This document shows, piece by piece, positions 1 to 7,977 of a stretch of 22,147 nucleotides of DNA (positions are counted from its first letter, which is position 1; every line of letters begins with the position of its first letter). A program made the translations under genes and the position numbers. The notes under the pieces were generated by a model. That model had not been told where the DNA came from, did no database searches, and was given only the letters and a program-made list of their open reading frames with translations. The DNA is from CAZEAN01 sp964510225 (GTDB lineage: Bacteria; Planctomycetota; Planctomycetia; Isosphaerales; Isosphaeraceae): NCBI GenBank assembly GCA_964510225.1, contig CAZEAN010000093.1:1-22147 (forward strand), read 5' to 3'.

Positions 1-3
1 TAG

Positions 4-897
4 GCATACGATATTAACTCTGGTGAGCCGGTCCAGCGAACGAACCCAATCACTGGCGAATCGGTCGACTGGGAGTTCACCAAGGAAGGGCACCACTGCA
101 ACTACGCGATCGCAAGCCCACACTTAATGACCTTCCGCGCTGACACTGCCGGCTTCTGTGATATCAGCAGTGGAACGACCGGGAGACTCGAAGGCTACCG
201 ACCAGGTTGCCGGAACAGCCTGATTCCGGCGAATGGCGTCTTGAATTCGCCAAACTTCGCCGAAGGTTGTATCTGCGGTTATCCGCTCTTTACCTCACTG
301 GCGATGGTCCACCGACCTGATGCCGAACTCTGGACCTACAACGCGATCGAACTTGCCCCCGAACATAGTGCAATCGACCGGCTCGGTGTCAACTTCGGTG
401 CTCCTGGCGACCGGATGTCTGAAGATGAGACGCTCTGGATTGATTTCCCCAGCCAAGGTGGTACATCACCATCAGTTGATGTCACAATCGAAGGAGAGTT
501 CGACGTGTTCCGGCAACACTCGGCCTTCGTAGAACGGGCTGAATTGCCTTGGGTCGCAGCATCAGGGGTCGAGGGTGTTACGGGCGTAACCATCCCGACC
601 GGGATTGATCCTGAAACCGATCCGGTTCCCTACACCATTCGCCTCCACTTTGTTGAGCCGAACGACAAGGCCGAACCAGTTGATCGGGTCTTCCAAGTGA
701 TTGTCCAAGATGAGCTAGTCGCCGATGATTTTGATATCGTAGCGGAAACCGGTGGTCCTCATCGCGGCGTGACGATCGAGCGAGTCGGAGTCCCAATCGC
801 TGGTCCGCTCCGAATCGAACTGAACGCGAAGGCTGGTCAACCGGTCCTCTCGGGTCTGGAACTGATCGCTGAATCGGCAGAAAACGAGGAAAACTGA
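4..897 (+). CDS. PQQ-like beta-propeller protein with malectin-like C-terminus, partial (5' end missing)
   Basis: This is the C-terminal part of a larger secreted protein. The open frame runs from base 4; bases 1-3 read TAG in the same frame. The first ATG (127) lies inside conserved-looking sequence, so it is not the true start. The opening residues (AYDINSGEPV, then HHCNYAIASPHLMTFRAD) and the Cys-rich stretch PGCRNSLIPANGVLNSPNF / EGCICGYPLFTSLAMVH match, from memory, the end of PQQ-type quinoprotein-like propellers common in Planctomycetota. RLGVNFGAPGDR follows, then a jelly-roll region (YTIRLHFVEP, FDIVAETGGPHRGV, LSGLELIAE) that resembles malectin-type carbohydrate-binding domains. Its role is probably extracytoplasmic carbohydrate binding or redox; the substrate is unknown. 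The stop overlaps the next gene's start (TGATG), which suggests one transcript and coupled translation. Confidence 0.75.
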   Translation, partial: AYDINSGEPVQRTNPITGESVDWEFTKEGHHCNYAIASPHLMTFRADTAGFCDISSGTTGRLEGYRPGCRNSLIPANGVLNSPNFAEGCICGYPLFTSLAMVHRPDAELWTYNAIELAPEHSAIDRLGVNFGAPGDRMSEDETLWIDFPSQGGTSPSVDVTIEGEFDVFRQHSAFVERAELPWVAASGVEGVTGVTIPTGIDPETDPVPYTIRLHFVEPNDKAEPVDRVFQVIVQDELVADDFDIVAETGGPHRGVTIERVGVPIAGPLRIELNAKAGQPVLSGLELIAESAENEEN

Positions 898-2138
898 TGA
901 AGCGTTCGCATCCATTGAAGCCAAACTTGAATTCGCTCGTCGTCGCCGTGATCGTTCTGGTCACGGCTGTCGGACCTGCCATCGCCTGCTCGGTTCCGGT
1001 TTTCCGGTATGCCTTGGAGCGTTGGCGTGCCGACGCCTTCGAGGTAATCGTCTTTCATCGCGGCCCACTCTCCGACGAGGCGAAGGCTGCTATCGATCGG
1101 CTGGAGGCAGCCGAGCACGGGTTAACCGCGAACCTGATCGTCCAGACCGTCGATCTCGATTCCAGCCCTCATCCTGACCTCCTCGATCTCTGGAACGAGC
1201 AAGCAGAACGTGCGACACTCCCCTGGATGGCCGTTTATTATCCGATCAAAGCCAAGGCTACCGGCACAGTCTGGAGTGGTGAACTCAGCGCTGAAGCCGT
1301 GGATCGCGTGCTCGATTCTCCGACACGTCGAGAGGTTGCCCGACAACTCCTCAAAGGAGAGTCGGCTGTCTGGATCCTTCTCGAAGGGGTTGACCCTGAA
1401 GAAAATGAAGTTGCGTTCGAGCGACTCCAGAAGCGCCTCGATTATCTCGAAGAGCACCAGATGCTCCCGGAAATCGAGCAGAAAGACGTCGACAACGGTT
1501 TGATTGGAATCGACCCAGAAGAACTAAAGATTGTCTACTCGATCATTCGACTGTCCCGCGAGAACCCTGACGAAGCGATCTTGATCAACACCTTGTTAGG
1601 TAGTGAATCCGACCTTCGTGATCCCGACTTCGTCGAGCGACCGATGGTCTTTCCAGTCTTCGGACGAGGTCGGGCCTTGTACGCCCTCATCGGTGGCGGG
1701 ATCAATGACACCACCATCGACGAAGCCTGTGGCTTCCTCATTGGTGCCTGCTCGTGTGAGGTCAAAGAGCTAAACCCGGGAACCGATCTCTTGATGGCTG
1801 TCGATTGGGAACGTCTTATCGAACCAACGATTGAGATCGATACCGAACTACCTCCGCTGACGGGTCTGGGTGGCTTCATCGCTGCCACTGATGTTGATGA
1901 AACAGCCATCGACAAGACCGAGACCGAACCATTGGCTCTCCCGGAGCCAATGCCCGAAGACTTGCTGACGATTTCTGAAAGTTCGGCAGCCACCTTGGCC
2001 AATACCACTGAGTCGCCCTCAACACAACCAGGTACTGGTGCGATCACGAGGCCAGTTTTGGCTGTCGCAGGATTGGGAGTCGTGGGTGTCTTGATCGCTG
2101 GCTTTGTGATCATGATGAGAGGCGGCAAACTGTCATGA
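897..2138 (+). CDS. Membrane-anchored hypothetical protein, operon partner of the FtsX-type permease
   Basis: The 413-residue product has a basic N-terminus, a hydrophobic segment at about 13-30, and Cys31 in AIAC-SVPVF. That could be a signal peptidase I site or a weak lipobox, since -3 is Ala rather than Leu. A hydrophobic helix at about 386-408 is followed by RGGKLS, so the bulk lies outside the membrane with a C-terminal anchor. The early part (FEVIVFHRGPL, then LPWMAVYYP) looks thioredoxin-fold-like to me, but I see no CxxC active site there; a CSC motif occurs near residue 285. The region before the last helix is Ser/Thr/Pro/Glu-rich, like a linker. GAGGA precedes the ATG, which overlaps the upstream stop by one base, and its own stop overlaps the next start by four. 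It is probably an accessory subunit of the downstream ABC module; the function is not recognised. Confidence 0.75.
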   Translation: MKRSHPLKPNLNSLVVAVIVLVTAVGPAIACSVPVFRYALERWRADAFEVIVFHRGPLSDEAKAAIDRLEAAEHGLTANLIVQTVDLDSSPHPDLLDLWNEQAERATLPWMAVYYPIKAKATGTVWSGELSAEAVDRVLDSPTRREVARQLLKGESAVWILLEGVDPEENEVAFERLQKRLDYLEEHQMLPEIEQKDVDNGLIGIDPEELKIVYSIIRLSRENPDEAILINTLLGSESDLRDPDFVERPMVFPVFGRGRALYALIGGGINDTTIDEACGFLIGACSCEVKELNPGTDLLMAVDWERLIEPTIEIDTELPPLTGLGGFIAATDVDETAIDKTETEPLALPEPMPEDLLTISESSAATLANTTESPSTQPGTGAITRPVLAVAGLGVVGVLIAGFVIMMRGGKLS

Positions 2139-3493
2139 ACCTCTGGCACTTGATCGTCCGTGAACTCTCGCATCGGCTTCTCAACTTTGGCCTGGGACTC
2201 CTTGCAGTCGCTGCCTCAGTGGCCTGCCTGGTGGGCACCCTCACCCTCTTGAAAGCTGACCAGCTTCGGACCACCACTCTTCTCAACACCGAGCGACAGA
2301 AGGTTGAGGAAGTAGTCGCCCTCCGTGAGCAAGAGGTCGCAGACACCGGTGCCGAACTCAAAGATGCCATGCGGGTGATCACCAAGGGGCTGGGCTTCAA
2401 CATTCTGGTTCTTCCTCAAGATCAAGATCTCAACGAACTTCAGGTTGAAGGTACCCTCTCGGAAACGATGCCTGAGGAATACGTCGATCGGCTCGCTGAG
2501 TCCGACATCGTGACGATCAACCACCTCCTCCCAATCGTCACGACCAAACTTGAGTGGGCAGAACTCGATCGGACGGTGATCCTCACTGGAACTCGGGGTG
2601 AGGTTCCTTTCATGCACCGTCCACTTAAAAAGCCGCTGTTAGACCTGGTCCCCGAAGGCTCGATGGTCGTTGGGTATAATCTCCACGCTCCTGACAAGAG
2701 CAATAGGCGGAAGCTCAAGCTAGGTGAAGAAATCACCTTGTTGGGCAGAACTTTCATGGTGACAGAGCTACTCGAACAACGCGGCAGTGCGGATGATTCC
2801 ACGATCTGGATCAATCTTGGTGAAGCTCAAGAGTTACTCGGTAAGCAGAACCTCCTCAACGCTATCCTTGCACTTGAGTGCAACTGTGCCACCGTAGACC
2901 GTGTCGGTGAAATCAGAGCTGAGATCGGGACAATCCTACCCGGCACCCAGATCATTGAACGTGGTGCACCAGCACTCGCCCGAGCTGAGGCCCGGAACAC
3001 TGCCGCTGCCGTTGCCGAAGCAACCTTAAAGCGCGAACAGGAGGCCGGCGTGGCACGCTTGGAACAGCTCCAAGCAAGCCGGAGCCAACTGGAGCAGAGT
3101 AGGGCAACGTTCGGCAGTATCCTTCTTCCAATCGTCCTGGTTGCCAGTGGCGTCATCGTCGGCCTCCTTTCCTACGGGAATGTCCGACAACGGCGACCTG
3201 AAATCGGGATCCTCCGCGCCATTGGCCTCAGTTCAACTCAGGTCTTCGTCATTGTCCTCGGTAAAGCAATCCTCATCGGTCTCGCCGGGGCAGCCGTTGG
3301 TCTTGGGATTGGCATCGCCGTCGGTGCTGCTTGGGAACCTCTTCCTGCTGATTACTCTATCGCGGAGGTGATCGATCCCACGCTCTTAATGGTTACTCTG
3401 GTCGCCGCCCCTTTCTTGGCTAGCCTCGCGAGTTGGATTCCAGCCCTTCTTGCGGCAAGACAGGATCCGGCCCTGGTGTTGCAAGATGCTTGA
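2135..3493 (+). CDS. FtsX/MacB/LolC-type ABC transporter permease
   Basis: The 452-residue protein has the MacB-type layout. One helix lies at about 17-40, a coiled-coil-prone segment at 44-78 and a large extracytoplasmic domain follows. A second Ala/Glu/Arg-rich coiled coil at about 285-320 leads into three C-terminal helices (about 326-348, 370-395, 415-440). The cytoplasmic motif RRPEIGILRAIGLS after the second helix is the FtsX-family coupling segment, and the end (ARQDPALVLQDA) resembles the usual family terminus. This class works by mechanotransmission: it moves lipoproteins, drugs or peptides, or drives envelope enzymes, rather than importing solutes. The ATPase is the next gene. The start overlaps the upstream stop (ATGA). 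Confidence 0.9.
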   Translation: MNLWHLIVRELSHRLLNFGLGLLAVAASVACLVGTLTLLKADQLRTTTLLNTERQKVEEVVALREQEVADTGAELKDAMRVITKGLGFNILVLPQDQDLNELQVEGTLSETMPEEYVDRLAESDIVTINHLLPIVTTKLEWAELDRTVILTGTRGEVPFMHRPLKKPLLDLVPEGSMVVGYNLHAPDKSNRRKLKLGEEITLLGRTFMVTELLEQRGSADDSTIWINLGEAQELLGKQNLLNAILALECNCATVDRVGEIRAEIGTILPGTQIIERGAPALARAEARNTAAAVAEATLKREQEAGVARLEQLQASRSQLEQSRATFGSILLPIVLVASGVIVGLLSYGNVRQRRPEIGILRAIGLSSTQVFVIVLGKAILIGLAGAAVGLGIGIAVGAAWEPLPADYSIAEVIDPTLLMVTLVAAPFLASLASWIPALLAARQDPALVLQDA

Positions 3494-3556
3494 CGGAAGC
3501 ACGAAGACAGCAGGAAGCACATCAGCAATCGAGAGTGAGTCAGGGGAGCATCCAGT

Positions 3557-4231
3557 GTGTCGGTCCTTCTAACCTTGGAACACGTATCAAAGTCGTACCG
3601 CGAGGGGGATCGGGTAACCCCTGTGCTCGAGGATCTCTCGATCACGGTCGGACCGGGTGAGTTCATCGGGGTCCGCGGTCCGAGCGGTTGCGGTAAAACC
3701 ACCTTGCTCTTGATCGCTGGCGGACTCTTGGAGCCTGACAACGGCCGGGTTGTGATCGATGCTCAGGAACCTTACAACCTCTCGGCTGAACAACGGGCGT
3801 TACTCCGCGCCAAGGCAGTCGGGTTCGTCTTTCAGACTTTTCACTTGGTTCCGTACTTGAGTGTGCTCGACAACATCCTAACACCATCGTTGGCCTCAAG
3901 GAGGTCAAGAAGCGAAGCAACCCAACGAGCCCACGAGCTGCTCGATCGCTTTGGCTTAGCTCATCGTGCCGACCATGTACCGAGCAAGCTGAGCGCGGGG
4001 GAGCGGCAGCGGACCGCCCTCGCACGTGCACTCCTCAATCAGCCCAAGTTGTTGTTGGCCGACGAACCAACTGGCAACCTCGACCGGAATCATGCCGATA
4101 CAGTACTGTCAGCGCTTCGGTCTTTCACTGAATCTGGTGGTGTCGTACTTCTTGTTACTCATGACGACAATGCTGCCGGTTTTGCAGAACGAACGATTCA
4201 GATCGGCAACGGTCGACTGACAGCACCTTGA
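3557..4231 (+). CDS. LolD/MacB-type ABC transporter ATPase
   Basis: The 224-residue cytoplasmic ATPase is complete: Walker A GPSGCGKTT at 41-49, Q-loop Gln93 (FQTFHLVPYLSVLDN), signature LSAGERQ at 145-151, Walker B LLLADEPTGNLD at 165-176, and switch His202 (VTHD). The FQ-x-FxLxPxLxVxxN and ADEPTGNLD wording is typical of the LolD/MacB/FtsE branch, which pairs with FtsX-type permeases such as the preceding gene. The start is GTG, with a GGGGAG ribosome-binding site about 8 bases upstream. The 63-base gap before it is the widest inside this operon. It is less likely to power the downstream ModB-type permease, which belongs to a different coupling class. Confidence 0.93.
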   Translation: MSVLLTLEHVSKSYREGDRVTPVLEDLSITVGPGEFIGVRGPSGCGKTTLLLIAGGLLEPDNGRVVIDAQEPYNLSAEQRALLRAKAVGFVFQTFHLVPYLSVLDNILTPSLASRRSRSEATQRAHELLDRFGLAHRADHVPSKLSAGERQRTALARALLNQPKLLLADEPTGNLDRNHADTVLSALRSFTESGGVVLLVTHDDNAAGFAERTIQIGNGRLTAP

Positions 4232-4236
4232 TCTTT

Positions 4237-4240
4237 GGAG
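4237..4240 (+). promoter_or_regulatory. Ribosome-binding site that decides the start of the tandem binding protein
   Basis: GGAG lies nine bases before the GTG at 4250. The alternative TTG at 4235 would overlap this site and has no Shine-Dalgarno sequence of its own, so the GTG is preferred. Confidence 0.55.
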
Positions 4241-4249
4241 ACTCCCACC

Positions 4250-5779
4250 GTGAATCGCTTCAGAGGTGCAGCGAACTCAACACTCCTTCTCGTGGTCGGT
4301 TCAATCATTGCCGTTGTCGTCCTGTTATTGCTACTAGTCCGTGCGCCGGAGTTGGTCACTCCGGAAGATGCCGCACCAACACTCCGGTTTTTCTGTGCGG
4401 CGGGGATCCAAAAACCGATCGAAGCCGCTGCTAATGCGTTCCGTGACGACTACGGTGTGGAGGTTCAACTGCAGTACGCCGGTTCAGGTGAACTGCTCAG
4501 TCAACTCCAGGTTACTGAACGAGTCGATCTCTATCTGGCTGCCGACAGCAGCTACACCGAACTCGCCCGTGAACGTGGCCTCCTCAAGGAGACAATCCCG
4601 CTTGGCTTTCAGCGCCCCGTGATCGCCGTCTCCGAGGGTAATCCCAAGGGGATCACGTCCATCGATGATCTCTTACGCGACGACGTCACCATCGCACTCG
4701 CGGATCCCAACGCTGCCTCGGTTGGAAAGCTCACCAAGAAACTTCTCAGCGAGATGGGGCTTTGGGAGCAGTTCGAACAACACACCAAAGCATTCAAGCC
4801 CACCGTAAATCTACTTGCCGCTGATGTGAAGTTAGGGGCAGTGGACGCAAGCATCGTCTGGGATGCCTTGATCGGTCAATACTCGGGTATTGAATCCGTG
4901 CATGTTTCGGAATTCGATGAAGCGGTTAAGGACATTACTGTCGGTATCCTTCAGTCGTCGCCCCAACCAACGCTCGCCCTGAAGTTTGCCCGATACTTGC
5001 AAGCTCCGAGCAAAGGGCAACGGCACTTCGCCGATTTCGGTTATGAAACATTGGAAGGAGATACCTGGGCAGAGGTCCCGAAACTAGTCCTATACAGCGG
5101 CGGTGTCAATCGACTCGCGATCGAGAATACACTCAAAGAATTTGAGCGCCGTGAGGGTGTCGAGATTGACGTCATTTACAATGGGTGCGGGATCTTAGTC
5201 GGCATGATGAAAACCGGGGAGCAACCCGACGCCTACTTCGCCTGTGACAGCTCCTTTATGACCCAGGTTCAAGACCAATTTCGACCTGGTCTGAACATTT
5301 CCGAGACTGATATGGTGATCGTCACCCAGCCAGGCAATCCCTTGAAAATCAAAGGGGTTCGTGACTTAGCCCGTCCCGGACTCAAACTTGGAATCGCGAA
5401 CAAAGAGCAGAGTGCGCTCGGTGCCTTAACCGCTCGGATGCTCAGCCCAATCGCTTTTGGCGATTCAAACCTCTATGATGCGATCCAACCGAATGTTCGA
5501 GTGACGACACCGACCGCCGACCTCTTAATCAACCAGCTTCGCGCCGGCGGCCTTGACGTTGTGATTGTCTACATGGCCAACGCGACACCGGCGAAGGAGC
5601 ATGTCGAGATCATCCCGATCACCGAAGGAGATCCGACGGCGGTCCAGCCGATCGCGGTAGGAACCAACTCAGCCTATCCCTTCCTCACCCAACGGCTTGT
5701 CGACGCAATCGCCTCGGAAGAGTCACGGCTCTCGTTCGAAGCAAAGGGTTTTCGATGGATGAACGAGCCCGTCAAGTAA
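4250..5779 (+). CDS. Membrane-anchored tandem ModA-type substrate-binding protein
   Basis: The product has 509 residues from the GTG at 4250. A TTG at 4235 is open too, but GGAG at 4237-4240 sits correctly for the GTG. A helix at about 10-30 has no obvious cleavage site, so the protein is probably tethered to the membrane. Two periplasmic binding domains follow, about 43-272 and 276-505. Matching landmarks show the duplication: YAGSG / YNGCG; VDLYLAADSSY / PDAYFACDSSF; SVGKLTKKLL / ALGALTARML; GAVDASIVWDA / GGLDVVIVYMA. The fold and landmarks fit the molybdate/tungstate/sulfate (ModA/WtpA) group. Each lobe may bind an oxyanion, but the ligand is not proven. It ends inside the permease gene, as expected for an importer. 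A one-chain pair of binding domains is unusual for this family. Confidence 0.85.
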   Translation: MNRFRGAANSTLLLVVGSIIAVVVLLLLLVRAPELVTPEDAAPTLRFFCAAGIQKPIEAAANAFRDDYGVEVQLQYAGSGELLSQLQVTERVDLYLAADSSYTELARERGLLKETIPLGFQRPVIAVSEGNPKGITSIDDLLRDDVTIALADPNAASVGKLTKKLLSEMGLWEQFEQHTKAFKPTVNLLAADVKLGAVDASIVWDALIGQYSGIESVHVSEFDEAVKDITVGILQSSPQPTLALKFARYLQAPSKGQRHFADFGYETLEGDTWAEVPKLVLYSGGVNRLAIENTLKEFERREGVEIDVIYNGCGILVGMMKTGEQPDAYFACDSSFMTQVQDQFRPGLNISETDMVIVTQPGNPLKIKGVRDLARPGLKLGIANKEQSALGALTARMLSPIAFGDSNLYDAIQPNVRVTTPTADLLINQLRAGGLDVVIVYMANATPAKEHVEIIPITEGDPTAVQPIAVGTNSAYPFLTQRLVDAIASEESRLSFEAKGFRWMNEPVK

Positions 5780-6666
5780 TGCTGATCGACTCCAGTTCCA
5801 CATCCACTGCTACTCCAACCGAACCGGGCCGGAAACCCCTCCGAGTCGGTTCGGATCTACCATTTTACCTTAGTTTCGGTATCATCAGTGGTGCTTACAT
5901 AGTCTTGATCGTCGCAATGCTCGTCTCCGAGGCAACCTATACCTCGGTAGGGCATCTTGCTGATGCATTTCAGAGTCCGGAACTTCGTTACGCACTCCGG
6001 CTTAGTCTGATTTCTTGTGCGATCACCACCATCCTCTCCCTCTGGGTCGCGGTCCCGATCGGCTACTTGATGTCGCGCCACCAGTTTCCTGGGAAAGTCT
6101 TGGTCGACGCAATCCTCGATATCCCGATTGTACTTCCACCACTCGTGATCGGGCTCTGTCTCCTCATCCTCTTCCAAACGCCGATGGGCCAGGCAGTTGA
6201 AACTGGCTTTGAGAATTTGAGCATGCTCTTGATTGGTCGGAAGGTTGGCATCACCTACGAAGTCCCTAGTGTTGTCTTAGCCCAATTCATGGTTGCCTGC
6301 GCCTTTGCCGTCCGAACAATGCGCGTGGCCTTCGACCAAATCGATCCGAGGTTCGAACGGGTAGCCCTCACACTCGGCTGTAATCACGGACAGGCATTTT
6401 GGCAGATCGTCTTTCCGCAAGCACGCCGAGGGTTGCTGGCCGCTGGGACGTTAGCCTGGGCACGCTCACTGGGCGAATTTGGACCGATCCTGATCTTCTC
6501 GGGTGCAACTCGGTTTCGGACCGAAGTTCTTCCCACTACCGTCTATCTCGAATTGACGGTTGGCAACATCGAAGGTGCAGTGGCTGCATCTCTCATTATG
6601 GTCGTCGCCGCTGTGATCGTCCTGGTAATCGCCCGAGTGTTTGGCCTCAAAAAGATGGCGTTGTAA
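5755..6666 (+). CDS. ModB-type ABC transporter permease (molybdate/tungstate/sulfate class)
   Basis: The product has 303 residues from ATG 5755, which has AAAGGG at good spacing, or 295 from ATG 5779, which overlaps the upstream stop as TAATG. About six helices are visible, starting with FYLSFGIISGAYIVLIVAML. The core carries LPPLVIGLCLL, and the EAA coupling loop reads VALTLGCNHGQAFWQIVFPQ, followed by SLGEFGPILIFSGA. The SLGEFG wording is characteristic of ModB/CysT-type oxyanion importers. The preceding tandem binding protein should deliver the substrate. No ModC-class ATPase lies beside it; the nearest candidate in the window is the gene starting at 15433. It ends 49 bases from the convergent dapF. 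Confidence 0.9.
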   Translation: MDERARQVMLIDSSSTSTATPTEPGRKPLRVGSDLPFYLSFGIISGAYIVLIVAMLVSEATYTSVGHLADAFQSPELRYALRLSLISCAITTILSLWVAVPIGYLMSRHQFPGKVLVDAILDIPIVLPPLVIGLCLLILFQTPMGQAVETGFENLSMLLIGRKVGITYEVPSVVLAQFMVACAFAVRTMRVAFDQIDPRFERVALTLGCNHGQAFWQIVFPQARRGLLAAGTLAWARSLGEFGPILIFSGATRFRTEVLPTTVYLELTVGNIEGAVAASLIMVVAAVIVLVIARVFGLKKMAL

Positions 6667-6715
6667 CCTCTTTGCCGATCCAGAAGCCGTCTTCATCCAC
6701 CTACCCATTGACCAA

Positions 6716-7558
6716 TCAGTCTGGCCACTCGCCCTGGAAGACTTCCGTCGCAGGCCCTGTCATGAAGACTGATGCTCCCTCGGTTGGCCAATCTACCTGA
6801 AGATCACCACCGGGCAGATGTGCAACGATTCGTCGTTCGGTCCGACTTGTAAGGACACCCGCAACACAGACCGCACAGGCTCCGGTCCCACAGGCTTTCG
6901 TCGGTCCTGAGCCCCGTTCCCATGTCACCATTCGCACCTCACTCCGATCGAGGACGGTCACAAAGTGTGCATTCACGCGGTTCGGGAATCGGGGGTCGAG
7001 TTCAACGGCCTGACCAACTCGTTCAAGGGGGAAGTGGTCAAGATCATCAAGAAATGCGACCGCATGAGGATTTCCCATCGAGACGGCGGTCAACCTGAGT
7101 GCCATCCCAGCCGCTTCAAACGGCACGTCAAGTGGTGGGTTACCCGGAAGTGTCGTGGGAATAAGAGACCCCTCAAGAATCGGAGATCCCATATCGACCC
7201 GGATGTGTTCTGCTTTACCCTGAGAAGCTTCGATCTCGAGGGTCAGCACGCCTCGTCCGGTTTCAACGGTAACTTGGTTTTTCGCGGCAATCCCGTAATC
7301 GTAAAGATACTTCGCGACACAACGAATCCCGTTACCACACATTTCCCCTTCGGAACCGTCGGCGTTAAACATCTGCATCCGTGCATCTGCTCGATCGGAA
7401 GGACGAATCAAGATTAGACCATCGGAGCCGATCCCCTTGTTGCGGTCACTCATCGCCTTGGCCAGTTGCCGAGGATCTGGGTTCAGCTGCTGATCAAAAA
7501 GATCGACATAGACATAATCATTGCCGATCCCGTGCATTTTTGTGAACCGAACTGGCAT
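6716..7558 (-). CDS. dapF: Diaminopimelate epimerase
   Basis: This cytoplasmic, PLP-independent racemase converts LL- to meso-diaminopimelate for lysine and peptidoglycan synthesis. The product has 280 residues from the ATG at 7558, which gives the family's N-terminus MPVRFTKMHGIGNDYVYVD and has GAGGAT just upstream; ten extra codons are open beyond it. Both catalytic cysteines are present: Cys74 in GEMCGNGIRC and Cys223 in KACGTGACA. GRGVLTLE, MGNPHAV and WERGSGPT are also recognisable; the last is usually WERGxGET. Length and motifs show an intact enzyme. It is probably co-transcribed with the ferredoxin gene 45 bases upstream. Confidence 0.97.
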   Translation of the reverse strand: MPVRFTKMHGIGNDYVYVDLFDQQLNPDPRQLAKAMSDRNKGIGSDGLILIRPSDRADARMQMFNADGSEGEMCGNGIRCVAKYLYDYGIAAKNQVTVETGRGVLTLEIEASQGKAEHIRVDMGSPILEGSLIPTTLPGNPPLDVPFEAAGMALRLTAVSMGNPHAVAFLDDLDHFPLERVGQAVELDPRFPNRVNAHFVTVLDRSEVRMVTWERGSGPTKACGTGACAVCVAGVLTSRTERRIVAHLPGGDLQVDWPTEGASVFMTGPATEVFQGEWPD

Positions 7559-7603
7559 TATGATCCTCGATCGTCCAAAGCAAACCAACCGTTTTCGGGC
7601 TGA

Positions 7604-7843
7604 TCAATAGCTGCTTTCATCACGCCCAATGGCCTCAACGGGACACTCATCGAGTGCATCCTGACAGGCATTCACTTCGTCCGATGATTGGGGCTGTCTT
7701 GCAACATAACTGTAACGGCCCGAATCCCAGCGCTGGAAATTTTCCGGAGCGGTTTCGCGGCAAAGTTCGCAGTCGATGCATGTCTCATCGACATAGAATC
7801 GGCCCGGTACGTTCTCAGGAACTTTCGCAGTAGGATCTGCCAT
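7604..7843 (-). CDS. Small 4Fe-4S ferredoxin
   Basis: This is a 79-residue soluble electron carrier. CIDCELC at about 22-28 gives three cluster ligands and the Cys of ECPVEAIG near 67 gives the fourth, so one [4Fe-4S] cluster is expected. An additional Cys near 60 (NACQDALDECP) matches the position that in single-cluster ferredoxins often forms a disulfide or belongs to a degenerate second cluster motif. The N-terminus (VPGRFYVDETCIDC) resembles small ferredoxins common in Planctomycetota. The upstream region shows no strong ribosome-binding site. dapF follows 45 bases later on the same strand, and the divergent Cys-rich gene lies on the other side. The redox partner cannot be inferred from this neighbourhood. 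Confidence 0.92.
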   Translation of the reverse strand: MADPTAKVPENVPGRFYVDETCIDCELCRETAPENFQRWDSGRYSYVARQPQSSDEVNACQDALDECPVEAIGRDESSY

Positions 7844-7977
7844 GAGTAATCATTCGTAAGAATAGTAAAAAAGGGCTCTGAATCACAATGGGCACTCTGA
7901 GTCTTCGCCTCGCATTATAGTGCGTACTCCCCTAATTGAGAGGAGTTTTTCGTTTGATTTCTTGATGGTTGCTCTTC

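Noticed and set aside
2687..2693. TATAAT inside the FtsX-type permease gene
   Set aside because: It has no -35 partner or downstream start and lies in a well-supported coding region.
3557..6666. LolD-type ATPase as the energiser of the ModB-type permease
   Set aside because: Its motifs place it in the MacB/LolD branch and an FtsX-type permease is its direct neighbour; ModB-type permeases use ModC/CysA-class ATPases.
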